Shown: positions 1-13,348 of the stretch, in pieces
How positions within the stretch are numbered: position 1 is the stretch's first letter
Layout: each line of letters starts with the position of its first letter
From: Leptodactylus fallax
Taxonomy: Eukaryota; Chordata; Amphibia; Anura; Leptodactylidae
Direction: 5' to 3'
Assembly (NCBI GenBank): GCA_947044405.1
Contig: CAMRHE010000459.1
Coordinates: 620,001 to 684,000 of the forward strand
Length of the DNA stretch: 64,000 bases
The notes under the pieces: generated by a model
Databases searched by the model: none
What the model saw: the letters and a program-made list of their open reading frames with translations, nothing else
Told to the model about the DNA's origin: nothing
Position numbers and translations under genes: made by a program

Positions 1-3000
1 GGGGTGTATATACATGATATATACTGTATATAGTGATGACAGGATGGGGGTATACACATGATATATACTGTATATAGTGATGACAGGATGGGGGTGTATA
101 TATATGATATATACTGTATATAGTGATGACAGGATGGGGGTGTATATACATGCTATATACTGTATATAGTGATGACAGGATGGGGGTATATACATGATAT
201 ATACTGTATATAGTGATGACAGGATGGGGGGTATATACATGATATATACTGTATATAGTGATGACAGGATGGGGGGTATATACATGATATATACTGTATA
301 TAGTGATGACAGGATGGGGGTATATACATGATATATACTGTATATAGTGATGACAGGATGGGGTGTATATACATGATATATACTGTATATAGTGATGACA
401 GGATGGGGGTATATACATGATATATACTGTATATAGTGATGACAGGATGGGGGGTATATACATGATATATACTGTATATAGTGATGACAGGATGGGGTGT
501 ATATATATGATATAGACTGTATATAGTGATGACAGGATGGGGGTATATACATGATATATACTGTATATAGTGATGACAGGATGGGGGTATATACATGATA
601 TATACTGTATATAGTGATGACAGGATGGGGGTATATACATGATATATACTGTATATAGTGATGACAGGATGGGGTGTATATACATGATGTATACTGTATA
701 TAGTGATGACAGGATGGGGTGTATATATATGATATATACTGTATATAGTGATGACAGGATGGGGGGTATATACATGATGTATACTGTATATAGTGATGAC
801 AAGATGGGGTGTATATACATGATATATACTGTATATAGTGATGACAGGATGGGGTGTATATACATGATGTATACTGTATATAGTGATGACAGGATGGGGG
901 TGTATATACATGATATATACTGTATATAGTGATGACATGATGGGGTGTATATATATGATATATACTGTATATAGTGATGACAGGATGGGGGGTATATACA
1001 TGATATATACTGTATATAGTGATGACAGGATGGGGGGTATATACATGATATATACTGTATATAGTGATGACAGGATGGGGTGTATATATATGATATATAC
1101 TGTATATAGTGATGACAGGATGGGGGTATATACATGATATATACTGTATATAGTGATGACAGGATGGGGTGTATATACATGATATATACTGTATATAGTG
1201 ATGACAGGATGGGGGTATATACATGATATATACTGTATATAGTGATGACAGGATGGGGTGTATATACATGATGTATACTGTATATAGTGATGACAGGATG
1301 GGGTGTATATACATGATATATACTGTATATAGTGATGTCAGGATGGGGGGTATATACATGATATATACTGTATATAGTGATGACAGGATGGGGTGTATAT
1401 ATATGATATATACTGTATATAGTGATGACAGGATGGGGGTATATACATGATATATACTGTATATAGTGATGACAGGATGGGGTGTATATATATGATATAT
1501 ACTGTATATAGTGATGACAGGATGGGGGGTATATACATGATATATACTGTATATAGTGATGACAGGATGGGGGTGTATATACATGATGTATACTGTATAT
1601 AGTGATGACAGGATGGGGGTGTATATACATGATATATACTGTATATAGTGATGACAGGATGGGGGGTATATACATGATATATACTGTACATAGTGATGAC
1701 AGGATGGGGGGTATATACATGATATATACTGTATATAGTGATGACAGGATGGGGTGTATATACATGATATATACTGTATATAGTGATGACAGGATGGGGG
1801 GTATATACATGATATATACTGTATATAGAGATGACAGGTGGGGGTATATATATGATATATACTGTATATAGTGATGACAGGATGGGGGGTATATACATGA
1901 TATATACTGTATATAGTGATGACAGGTGGGGGTATATACATGATATATACTGTATATAGTGATGACAGGATGGGGGGTATATACATGATATATACTGTAT
2001 ATAGTGATGACAGGATGGGGGTGTATATACATGATATATACTGTATATAGTGATGACAGGATGGGGGGTATATACATGATATATACTGTATATAGTGATG
2101 ACAGGATGGGGGTGTATATACATGATGTATACTGTATATAGTGATGACAGGATGGGGGTGTATATACATGATATATACTGTATATAGTGATGACAGGATG
2201 GGGGGTATATACATGATATATACTGTATATAGTGATGACAGGATGGGGGGTATATACATGATATATACTGTATATAGTGATGACAGGATGGGGGGTATAT
2301 ACATGATATATACTGTATATAGTGATGACAGGATGGGGGTGTATATACATGATATATACTGTATATAGTGATGACAGGATGGGGGGTATATACATGATAT
2401 ATACTGTATATAGTGATGACAGGATGGGGGTGTATATACATGATATATACTGTATATAGTGATGACAGGATGGGGGTATACACATGATATATACTGTATA
2501 TAGTGATGTCAGGATGGGGGGTATATACATGATATATACTGTATATAGTGATGACAGGATGGGGTGTATATACATGATATATACTGTATATAGTGATGAC
2601 AGGATGGGGGTATACACATGATATATACTGTATATAGTGATGACAGGATGGGGGGTATATACATGATATATACTGTATATAGTGATGACAGGATGGGGTG
2701 TATATATATGATATATACTGTATATAGTGATGACAGGATGGGGTGTATACACATGATATATACTGTATATAGTGATGACAGGATGGGGGGTATATACATG
2801 ATGTATACTGTATATAGTGATGACAGGATGGGGGGTATATACATGATATATACTGTATATAGTGATGACAGGATGGGGGGTATATACATGATGTATACTG
2901 TATATAGTGATGACAGGATGGGGGGTATATACATGATATATACTGTATATAGTGATGACAGGATGGGGGGTATATACATGATGTATACTGTATATAGTGA

Positions 3001-3048
3001 TGACAGGATGGGGGTATACACATGATATATATTGTATATAGTGATGAG
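1..3048. repeat. AT-rich minisatellite, unit about 45 bp
   Basis: About 68 head-to-tail copies of a 43-46 bp unit. Each holds the core ATATACTGTATATAGTGATG followed by ACAGGATGGGG and a TATATACATG stretch. Copies differ mainly in the G-run length (4-6) and in TATACA versus TATATA, typical of slippage and unequal exchange. The left edge is cut by the window start. The right edge decays at about 3048, where a CCCGGGGGAG segment begins. Open frames across it come from the near absence of stops in the unit and are not genes. The unit is rich in self-complementary TATA/GTATAC runs. Confidence 0.97.
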
Positions 3049-3205
3049 ATCCCGGGGGAGTATATAACATAGGGGTATATGATGGTCCCCAGCACACCAC
3101 CACTCCCCCGACCCCCTCACTCACCTCCCCGGGACCCTCCAGCCGCCATCTTATCACCGAGCGCCCCCCTCTCTCATCACAACGTCAAACGTCAAAACGC
3201 CAGCA

Positions 3206-3216
3206 GGGGCGGGGCC
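3206..3216 (+). promoter_or_regulatory. GC box (Sp1/KLF-type)
   Basis: GGGGCGGGGCC matches the GC-box core and touches the first CRE. Confidence 0.5.
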
Positions 3217-3224
3217 TGACGTCA
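3217..3224. promoter_or_regulatory. Full CRE palindrome
   Basis: TGACGTCA is the perfect 8-bp CREB/ATF site. It lies directly beside the GC box and 60 bp from a second identical site. Confidence 0.5.
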
Positions 3225-3276
3225 TCACGTAGAATGCACCAGGAAGAGTCCGTTAGAGACGCAGAGTACACCCGAG

Positions 3277-3290
3277 TGACGTCACGTGAC
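3277..3290. promoter_or_regulatory. CRE overlapping a GTCACGTGAC E-box
   Basis: TGACGTCA (3277-3284) overlaps the palindrome GTCACGTGAC (3281-3290), an extended CACGTG E-box of the kind bound by USF and MiT/TFE factors. The two sites share four bases, so binding could be competitive. Confidence 0.5.
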
Positions 3291-3380
3291 ACTTTATCTA
3301 TGGGGACGGCCGAGACGATCCCTGACACTAGATCTCGGCACTCTGCAGTCTTCTCCGGGCTGAGACGCTGCACGATTTAT

Positions 3381-3710
3381 ATATGGCCTCTGGTGTCTAG
3401 GATTACCTAAAGTAGACAACATGCAAACAAGACCAAGCTGGTGTAACTGAGAACCTCACTGCTAGCGCCAGCTCCCTATACATCGCTGCGTGGTAGGAGC
3501 AAGTTCCTCTTTTCCACCTCCAAGATGTTATTTCCGTATTCCTTACCCAGAATTTTCAGCAGAGCATACATGGAGGAGGCTAATAAGTCCCTGATCAGAC
3601 ACATTACCACTTGTAACCTAAAGTACTGAATGAGTCCAACTCATGGCTGCCCTATAGCTACAGGACATTGTGAGAAGTCTGAGCTCCATTACCTTCCGGG
3701 TTATCTAGTG
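3381..3710. other. Unique sequence, no recognisable gene
   Basis: Non-repetitive sequence between the promoter-like island and the 31-bp array. I see no coding exon, RNA gene or mobile-element motif. Confidence 0.5.
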
Positions 3711-6700
3711 TAAGCTCCCTCATCATGGGGTACCACAAGACTAAGCTCCCTCATCATGGAGTACGACAAGACTAAGCTCCCTCATCATGGGGTACGACAA
3801 GACTAAGCTCCCTCATCATGGGGTACGACAAGACTAAGCTCCCTCATCATGGGGTACGACAAGACTAAGCTCCCTCATCATGGGGTACGACAAGACTAAG
3901 CTCCCTCATCATGGGGTACGACAAGACTAAGCTCCCTCATCATGGGGTACGACAAGACTAAGCTCCCTCATCATGGGGTACGACAAGACTAAGCTCCCTC
4001 ATCATGGGGTACGACAAGACTAAGCTCCCTCATCATGGGGTACGACAAGACTAAGCTCCCTCATCATGTGGTACGACAAGACTAAGCTCCCTCATCATGG
4101 GGTACAACAAGACTAAGCTCCCTCATCATAGAGTACAACAAGACTAAGCTCCCTCATCATGGGGTACAACAAGACTAAGCTCCCTCATCATGGGGTACAA
4201 CAAGACTAAGCTCCCTCATCATGGGGTACAACAAGACTAAGCTCCCTCATCATGGGGTACAACAAGACTAAGCTCCCTCATCATGGGGTACAACAAGACT
4301 AAGCTCCCTCATCATGGGGTACAACAAGACTAAGCTCCCTCATCATGGAGTACGACAAGACTAAGCTCCCTCATCATGGGGTACGACAAGACTAAGCTCC
4401 CTCATCATAGGGTACGACAAGACTAAGCTCCCTCATCATGGGGTACGACAAGCCTAAGCTCCCTCATCATGGGGTACGACAAGACTAAGCTCCCTCATCA
4501 TGGGGTACGACAAGACTAAGCTCCCTCATCATGGGGTACGACAAGACTAAGCTCCCTCATCATATGGTACAAGACTAAGCTCCCTCATCATATGGTACAA
4601 CAAGACTAAGCTCCTTCATCATGGGGTACAACAAGACTAAGCTCCCTCATCATCAGCTATGACAAGTCTAAGCTCCCTCATCATGGGGTACAACAAGACT
4701 AAGCTCCCTCATCATGGGGTACAACAAGACTAAGCTCCCTCATCATGTGGTATAATAAGACTAAGCTCCCTTATCATGTGGTATGACAAGACTAAGCTCC
4801 CTCATCATGGGGTACAACAAGACTAAGCTCCCTTATCATGTGGTATGACAAGACTAAGCTCCCTCATCATGTGGTACAACAAGACTAAGCTCCCTCATCA
4901 TGGGGTACAACAAGACTAAGCTCCCTCATCATAGAGTACAACAAGACTAAGCTCCCTCATCATGGGGTACAACAAGACTAAGCTCCCTCATCATGGGGTA
5001 CACCAAGACTAAGCTCCCTCATCATGGGGTACAAGACTAAGCTCCCTCATCATGGGGTACAACAAGATTAAGCTCCCTCATCATATGGTACAACAAGACT
5101 AAGCTCCCTCATCATGGGGTACAACAAGACTAAGCTCCCTCATCATAGGGTACGACAAGACTAAGCTCCCTCATCATGGGGTACGACAAGACTAAGCTCC
5201 CTCATCATGGGGTACGACAAGACTAAGCTCCCTCATCATGGGGTACGACAAGACTAAGCTCCCTCATCATGGGGTACGACAAGACTAAGCTCCCTCATCA
5301 TGGGGTACGACAAGACTAAGCTCCCTCATCATGGGGTACAACAAGACTAAGCTCCCTCATCATATGGTACAAGACTAAGCTCCCTCATCATATGGTACAA
5401 CAAGACTAAGCTCCTTCATCATGGGGTACAACAAGACTAAGCTCCCTCATCATCAGCTATGACAAGTCTAAGCTCCCTCATCATGGGGTACAACAAGACT
5501 AAGCTCCCTCATCATGGGGTACAACAAGACTAAGCTCCCTCATCATGTGGTATAATAAGTCTAAACTCCCTCATCATGGGGTACAACAAGACTAAGCTCC
5601 CTCATCATGTGGTATAATAAGACTAAGCTCCCTTATCATGTGGTATGACAAGACTAAGCTCCCTCATCATGGGGTACAACAAGACTAAGCTCCCTTATCA
5701 TGTGGTATGACAAGACTAAGCTCCCTCATCATGTGGTACAACAAGACTAAGCTCCCTCATCATGGGGTACAACAAGACTAAGCTCCCTCATCATAGAGTA
5801 CAACAAGACTAAGCTCCCTCATCATGTGGTACAACAAGACTAAGCTCCCTCATCATGGGGTACACCAAGACTAAGCTCCCTCATCATGGGGTACAAGACT
5901 AAGCTCCCTCATCATGGGGTACAACAAGACTAAGCTCCCTCATCATAGAGTACAACAAGATTAAGCTCCCTCATCATATGGTACAACAAGACTAAGCTCC
6001 TTCATCATGGGGTACAACAAGACTAAGCTCCCTCATCATAGGGTACGACAAGACTAAGCTCCCTCATCATGGGGTACGACAAGACTAAGCTCCCTCATCA
6101 TGGGGTACGACAAGACTAAGCTCCCTCATCATGAGGTATGACAAGACTAAGCTCCCTCATCATGGGGTAAAAAGAAGACTAAGCTCCCTCATCATGGGGT
6201 ACAACAAGACTAAACTCCCTCATCATATTGTTATGACAACACTAAGCTCCCTCATCATGGGGTACAGCAAAACTAAGCTCCCTCATCATGGGGTACAGCA
6301 AGACTAAGCTCCCTCATCATGGGGTACAACAAGACTAAACTCCCTCATCATGGAGTACGACAAGACTAAGCTCCCTCATCATGGGGTACAACAAGACTAA
6401 GCTCCCTCATCATATTGTTATGACAACACTAAGCTCCCTCATCATGGGGTATGACAAGACTAAGCTCCCTCATCATGGGGTACAACAAGACTAAGCTCCC
6501 TCATCATATGGTATGACAAGACTAAGCTCCCTCATCATGAGGTATGACAAGACTAAACTCCCTCATCATGGGGTAAAAAGAAGACTAAGCTCCCTCATCA
6601 TGTGGTATGACAAGACTAAGCATCATCGTCATGGGGTATGACAAGACTAAGCTCCCTCATCATGGGGTACAACAAGTATAAGCTCCCTCATCATGGGGTA

Positions 6701-9700
6701 CGACAAGACTAAGCTCCCTCATCATGTGGTACAACAAGACTAAGCTCCCTCATCATATGGTATGACAAGACTAAGCTCCCTCATCATGAGGTATGACAAG
6801 ACTAAACTCCCTCATCATGGGGTAAAAAGAAGACTAAGCTCCCTCATCATGTGGTATGACAAGACTAAGCATCATCATCATGGGGTATGACAAGACTAAG
6901 CTCCCTCATCATGGGGTACAACAAGTATAAGCTCCCTCATCATGGGGTACGACAAGACTAAGCTCCCTCATCATGTGGTACAACAAGACTAAGCTCCCTC
7001 ATCATGGGGTACAACAAGACTAAGCTCCCTCATCATGGGGTACAACAAGACTAAGCTCCCTCATCATAGAGTACAACAAGACTAAGCTCCCTCATCATGG
7101 GGTACAACAAGACTAAGCTCCCTCATCATGGGGTACAACAAGACTAAGCTCCCTCATCATGGGGTACAACAAGACTAAGCTCCCTCATCATGGGGTACAA
7201 CAAGACTAAGCTCCCTCATCATGGGGTACGACAAGACTAAGCTCCCTCATCATGGGGTACGACAAGACTAAGCTCCCTCATCATGGGGTACAACAAGTAT
7301 AAGCTCCCTCATCATGGGGTACGACAAGACTAAGCTCCCTCATCATGTGGTACAACAAGACTAAGCTCCCTCATCATGGGGTACAACAAGACTAAGCTCC
7401 CTCATCATGGGGTACAACAAGACTAAGCTCCCTCATCATAGAGTACAACAAGACTAAGCTCCCTCATCATGGGGTACAACAAGACTAAGCTCCCTCATCA
7501 TGGGGTACAACAAGACTAAGCTCCCTCATCATGGGGTACAACAAGACTAAGCTCCCTCATCATGGGGTACAACAAGACTAAGCTCCCTCATCATGGGGTA
7601 CAACAAGACTAAGCTCCCTCATCATGGGGTACGACAAGACTAAGCTCCCTCATCATGGGGTACGACAAGACTAAGCTCCCTCATCATGGGGTACAACAAG
7701 ACTAAGCTCCCTCATCATATGGTACAAGACTAAGCTCCCTCATCATATGGTACAACAAGACTAAGCTCCTTCATCATGGGGTACAACAAGACTAAGCTCC
7801 CTCATCATCAGCTATGACAAGTCTAAGCTCCCTCATCATGGGGTACAACAAGACTAAGCTCCCTCATCATGGGGTACAACAAGACTAAGCTCCCTCATCA
7901 TGTGGTATAATAAGACTAAACTCCCTCATCATGGGGTACAACAAGACTAAGCTCCCTCATCATGTGGTATAATAAGACTAAGCTCCCTTATCATGTGGTA
8001 TGACAAGACTAAGCTCCCTCATCATGGGGTACAACAAGACTAAGCTCCCTTATCATGTGGTATGACAAGACTAAGCTCCCTCATCATGTGGTACAACAAG
8101 ACTAAGCTCCCTCATCATGGGGTACAACAAGACTAAGCTCCCTCATCATGTGGTATAATAAGACTAAGCTCCCTTATCATGTGGTATGACAAGACTAAGC
8201 TCCCTCATCATGGGGTACAACAAGACTAAGCTCCCTCATCATGGGGTACAACAAGACTAAGCTCCCTCATCATAGAGTACAACAAGACTAAGCTCCCTCA
8301 TCATATGGTACAACAAGACTAAGCTCCTTCATCATGGGGTACAACAAGACTAAGCTCCCTCATCATGGGGTACAACAAGACTAAGCTCCCTCATCATGGG
8401 GTACAACAAGACTAAGCTCCCTCATCATGGGGTAAAAAGAAGACTAAGCTCCCTCATCATGGGGTACAACAAGACTAAACTCCCTCATAATATTGTTATG
8501 ACAACACTAAGCTCCCTCATCATGGGGTACAGCAAAACTAAGCTCCCTCATCATGGGGTACAGCAAGACTAAGCTCCCTCATCATGGGGTACAACAAGAC
8601 TAAACTCCCTCATCATGGGGTACGACAAGACTAAGCTCCCTCATCATGGGGTACAACAAGACTAAGCTCCCTCATCATATTGTTATGACAACACTAAGCT
8701 CCCTCATCATGGGGTATGACAAGACTAAGCTCCCTCATCATGGGGTACAACAAGACTAAGCTCCCTCATCATATGGTATGACAAGACTAAGCTCCCTCAT
8801 CATGAGGTATGACAAGACTAAACTCCCTCATCATGGGGTAAAAAGAAGACTAAGCTCCCTCATCATGTGGTATGACAAGACTAAGCATCATCATCATGGG
8901 GTATGACAAGACTAAGCTCCCTCATCATGGGGTACAACAAGTATAAGCTCCCTCATCATGGGGTACGACAAGACTAAGCTCCCTCATCATGTGGTACAAC
9001 AAGACTAAGCTCCCTCATCATGGGGTACAACAAGACTAAGCTCCCTCATCATGGGGTACAACAAGACTAAGCTCCCTCATCATAGAGTACAACAAGACTA
9101 AGCTCCCTCATCATGGGGTACAACAAGACTAAGCTCCCTCATCATGGGGTACAACAAGACTAAGCTCCCTCATCATGGGGTACAACAAGACTAAGCTCCC
9201 TCATCATGGGGTACAACAAGACTAAGCTCCCTCATCATGGGGTACAACAAGACTAAGCTCCCTCATCATGGGGTACGACAAGACTAAGCTCCCTCATCAT
9301 GGGGTACGACAAGACTAAGCTCCCTCATCATGGGGTACAACAAGACTAAGCTCCCTCATCATATGGTACAAGACTAAGCTCCCTCATCATATGGTACAAC
9401 AAGACTAAGCTCCTTCATCATGGGGTACAACAAGACTAAGCTCCCTCATCATCAGCTATGACAAGTCTAAGCTCCCTCATCATGGGGTACAACAAGACTA
9501 AGCTCCCTCATCATGGGGTACAACAAGACTAAGCTCCCTCATCATGTGGTATAATAAGACTAAACTCCCTCATCATGGGGTACAACAAGACTAAGCTCCC
9601 TCATCATGTGGTATAATAAGACTAAGCTCCCTTATCATGTGGTATGACAAGACTAAGCTCCCTCATCATGGGGTACAACAAGACTAAGCTCCCTTATCAT

Positions 9701-11514
9701 GTGGTATGACAAGACTAAGCTCCCTCATCATGTGGTACAACAAGACTAAGCTCCCTCATCATGGGGTACAACAAGACTAAGCTCCCTCATCATGTGGTAT
9801 AATAAGACTAAGCTCCCTTATCATGTGGTATGACAAGACTAAGCTCCCTCATCATGGGGTACAACAAGACTAAGCTCCCTCATCATGGGGTACAACAAGA
9901 CTAAGCTCCCTCATCATATGGTACAACAAGACTAAGCTCCTTCATCATGGGGTACAACAAGACTAAGCTCCCTCATCATGGGGTACAACAAGACTAAGCT
10001 CCCTCATCATGGGGTACAACAAGACTAAGCTCCCTCATCATAGAGTACAACAAGACTAAGCTCCCTTATGTGGTATAATAAGACTAAGCTCCCTTATCAT
10101 GTGGTATAATAAGACTAAGCTCCATTATCATGTGGTATGACAAGACTAAGCTCCCTCATCATATGGTATGACAAGACTAAGCTCCCTCATCATGGGGTAC
10201 AACAAGACTAAGCTCCCTCATCATGTGGTATAATAAGACTAAGCTCCCTTATCATGTGGTATGACAAGACTAAGCTCCCTCATCATGGGGTACAACAAGA
10301 CTAAGCTCCCTTATCATGTGGTATGACAAGACTAAGCTCCCTCATCATGTGGTACAACAAGACTAAGCTCCCTCATCATGGGGTACAACAAGACTAAGCT
10401 CCCTCATCATAGAGTACAACAAGACTAAGCTCCCTCATCATGTGGTACAACAAGACTAAGCTCCCTCATCATGGGGTACAACAAGACTAAGCTCCCTCAT
10501 CATGGGGTACAACAAGACTAAGCTCCCTCATCATAGAGTACAACAAGACTAAGCTCCCTCATCATATGGTACAACAAGACTAAGCTCCTTCATCATGGGG
10601 TACAACAAGACTAAGCTCCCTCATCATGGGGTACAACAAGACTAAGCTCCCTCATCATGGGGTACAACAAGACTAAGCTCCCTCATCATAGAGTACAACA
10701 AGACTAAGCTCCCTCATCATGTGGTATAATAAGACTAAGCTCCCTTATCATGTGGTATAATAAGACTAATCTCCCTTATCATGTGGTATAATAAGACTAA
10801 GCTCCCTTATCATGTGGTATAATAAGACTAAGCTCCCTTATCATGTGGTATGACAAGACTAAGCTCCCTCATCATATGGTATGACAAGACTAAGCTCCCT
10901 CATCATGGGGTACAACAAGACTAAGCTCCCTCATCATATGGTATGACAAGACTAAGCTCCCTCATCATGGGGTAAAAAGAAGACTAAGCTCCCTCATCAT
11001 GGGGTAAAAAGAAGACTAAGCTCCCTCGCCATGGGGTATGACAAGACTAAGCTTCATCATCATGGGGTTAAAAGAAGACTAAGCTCCTTCATCATCAGGT
11101 ACGACAAGACTAAGCTCCCTCATCATGGGGTACAACAAGACTAAGCCCCCTCATCATGAGGTATGACAAGACTAAGCTCCCTCATCATGGGGTACAACAA
11201 GACTAAACTCCCTCATCATATGGTATGACAAGACTAAGCTCCCTCATCATGGGGTACAAGAAGACTAAGCTCCCTCATCATGGGGTACAACAAGACTAAG
11301 CTCCCTCATCATGAGGTACAACAAAACTAAGCTCCCTGATCATTATGTAGGACAAGACTATCTCACCATGTGGTATAATAAGACTAAGCTCCCTTATCGT
11401 GTGATATAACAAGTATAAGCTTCTTCATTATGTGGTACAACAATTCTAAACTCCATCATGAGCTATAATAAGTCTAATCTCCCTTATCATATACTATAAC
11501 AAGACTAAGCTCCC
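3711..11514. repeat. 31-bp minisatellite (7.8 kb)
   Basis: About 250 copies of a 31-bp unit containing AGCTCCCTCATCATGG, GGTACAACAAG and ACTAAG. Variants (GTACGAC, GTATGAC, GTATAATA, CATAGAGTAC, GGTAAAAAGAAG, CATATGGTAC) recur in the same order, showing higher-order duplication. For example, the variant CATCAGCTATGACAAGTC occurs at 4651, 5451, 7806 and 9450, spacings close to 26, 76 and 53 units. Copies degrade towards the right end. Remnants reappear at 19410-19470 and 20839-20915, so later insertions split the array. Confidence 0.97.
11510..11514. repeat. Target site duplication of the gypsy element, left copy
   Basis: CTCCC directly precedes the TG of the LTR at 11515 and is repeated directly after the other LTR at 15480-15484. 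Five-base duplications are usual for Ty3/gypsy integrases. Confidence 0.65.
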
Positions 11515-12159
11515 TGTAAGGGAATTGCTGGTAGTTACTGGTGAACCCTGGGGGGAGGGGCACAACAAGACAGTGGACCCTAAGCTGAACCCCCCCCCCC
11601 ACTGTCCCTGGCTACTTGCCTGATCTGTCCTAGGCGACAGCAACAACTGGTTGACAGTCCCTTCTTAATATAAGTGATAACACAGAAGGCAAACAGGACA
11701 AACAACAACAAAGGTAGGTCAGGTAGCCAAGGGTCGGTAACAGTCGAGCAATGCAGTACCAAAACGAAATCCAATAGAATAGTCACAGGGGGAGCCAAAG
11801 GTCAGAAATACAATAATAGCAGAAAAAGGAGCTAGCAGGAACAAAGTCACAGGACAGAGTAATAGCCAGCAACCATGTGTGGGCTGATGACCTGTTTATA
11901 GGAAGTCCAGGACCTGCCCCAGACCTGATTGGTAGACAGGCTGTCAATCACACAGGCAAGGCTAAGATTAACTATTTGAGGAGCAGAAAGAAACAAGGTG
12001 CAGGAGACGGGTGTGGCTGAAATTCACTTACATAGTCTAGGACAGTGTTCAGACTGAGCGACAAGAACCTTAAGCAAGGAATCAAACTGAACAAGCCTCC
12101 TGCACCCCAGCATGCGAGCGGAGGGTGGCACAGAGACCCAAACAGGAAGAAATGTTACA
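11515..12159 (-). mobile_element. Ty3/gypsy long terminal repeat (3' LTR)
   Basis: 645 bp with LTR-type ends: on the minus strand it starts TGTAACA and ends CCCTTACA. On the same strand it is preceded by a purine-rich AAAAAAGGGGAGG tract, as expected for the polypurine tract before a 3' LTR. A second copy, close to identical over about 570 bp, lies at 14905-15479 in the same orientation. The family name was not determined. Confidence 0.8.
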
Positions 12160-12545
12160 GTACCTCCCCTTTTTTGAGGGGCCGCCGGACCCTCACCAAA
12201 CCAGTTTTAGAAGGATCCAGTATTTTCTCTGCCTCTCCCTGAACAACAACAGACACTGGTGAACCAGGCAAACGTTTTTTTATTCACCGGCGTTTGCAAT
12301 ACTTTCAGGTTAAGACTAGAGGGGCATTCCCATCCTTTAGCAGCCGAGACCGTCTCCTCAGTGACACAATCTAAGGTGTGCAAAACAATACAGTGGGATG
12401 AGCACTGATCTCCCCATTTTACCAACTCCTTTTACCACAATCAAAAATAGGGTTATGGAGGTTCAACCAGGGGAGCCCCAAAATAATATCAGAAGACAGA
12501 TGCTCCATAACAAAAAGCTCATGACCTCTGAATGTGCAGAACCTA
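12160..12545 (-). pseudogene. Gypsy internal remnant with retropepsin-end fragment
   Basis: On the minus strand, about 12535 to 12425, the translation reads HELFVMEHLSSD and then IILGLPWLNLHNPIFDCGK, ending at a stop. The ILG-LPWL-HNP pattern is characteristic of the end of the aspartic protease domain of Ty3/gypsy polyproteins. A further open frame (12207-12425) continues toward the LTR. RNase H and integrase are missing, so most of pol is deleted: protease lies within about 300 bp of the 3' LTR. A dead element. Confidence 0.7.
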
Positions 12546-13348
12546 CATGCAAAGTGATTAAGGAGCCTTGAATCGGACCTTACCCCTGGCTAGTGGTGAC
12601 CCTCACCTCTTTGCTGCCTGAGGCGGACTATAGTAAGTCGCCCCTCACCCCCATTGCGTCTCCATGCTACTAGCTTCACACGCTGTTATCGTCGCACAAT
12701 ATACACAATACACAAAGTTATAAAACAGTTTCTTCTTCCTGTATTACTTTAGTATCAGATCAACAACACGGCATTAACAATGACAATAACTTCCCACATC
12801 TTCTGCTTGGTGGATGGACGAGCCCACGTGGCCCCCATTCTCTATAATAGGAGCGCCGCAGATAGATGAGTACTGGACTTCGGGTATCTTTGGCACTTCC
12901 ATTGAAGTGAATGAGAGCCAGCGGGTTCGTCCATCCACCAAGTGACACCTATATATATGGCTGCGGCCAGGCTGAATTCCCACCCAGTGGGGGGAAAAAA
13001 CCCAATTCTCAGGCTCAGTGGGGGTCTCAGCAGACAGACCCCCATCACTCAGGTATTTATCCTCTATCATTTAGGTGTATACAGGGCAGTAACATTCTGT
13101 GACTTACAGGTGACGTCTCTGACTAATCGGTCACATTTCCCTTCTCTTCCCTTTGGACCGCCATGACCACTTCTTCCAGCTGTGACTTGTCTCTGTAAGG
13201 TTTGCAGCACAGACATCTTTGGCTCCTCACTTTTCCAGGCATCCAACCCACATTGTCCTCACCTACACACCCATCCTGCTGCTACCCCAATTATATAATA
13301 TATGATATAACCCCCCATAATGAATAATACCCCCAAGTACATCTTTAT
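12546..13348. other. Dispersed-repeat sequence within the gypsy interval
   Basis: No intact gene. On the minus strand, about 13070 to 12775, the sequence includes AGACCCCCACTGAG and paired copies of TGGTGGATGGACGA. It resembles a short dispersed repeat family also suggested at 14319-14614, 31065-31260 and 31810-31985. The segment 13106-13230 looks weakly exon-like but could not be tied to a gene. The purine and pyrimidine content is otherwise unremarkable. Confidence 0.4.

Larger units (their letters stand above)
3120..3380. promoter_or_regulatory. CpG-rich promoter-like island
   Basis: Between two arrays lies a short unique segment dense in CpG. It contains ACGTCA half sites near 3181-3196, a GC box, two full CRE palindromes, an E-box and, at about 3377, a TTATATATGG TATA-like run. 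This combination is typical of a vertebrate promoter, possibly bidirectional. No coding exon is recognisable on either side. The minus-strand open frame inside it (3185-3373) resembles nothing I know. The INCA1 gene ends 17 kb away and points toward this island from the other side, so the island is not its promoter. Promoter function is inferred from motif content alone. Confidence 0.5.

Noticed and set aside
1338..3095. 585-codon Tyr/Ile/His-rich minus-strand frame
   Set aside because: Pure minisatellite translation; frames drift with the G-run length and have no protein-like composition.
3711..11514. CRISPR-like array with 31-bp repeats
   Set aside because: Units are contiguous with no unique spacers, and the DNA is clearly eukaryotic.
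13070..13230. Exon-like segment on the minus strand with an ATG and a GTAAGT donor
   Set aside because: No recognisable protein, no partner exon and dispersed repeats on both sides; it may be part of a repeat family.
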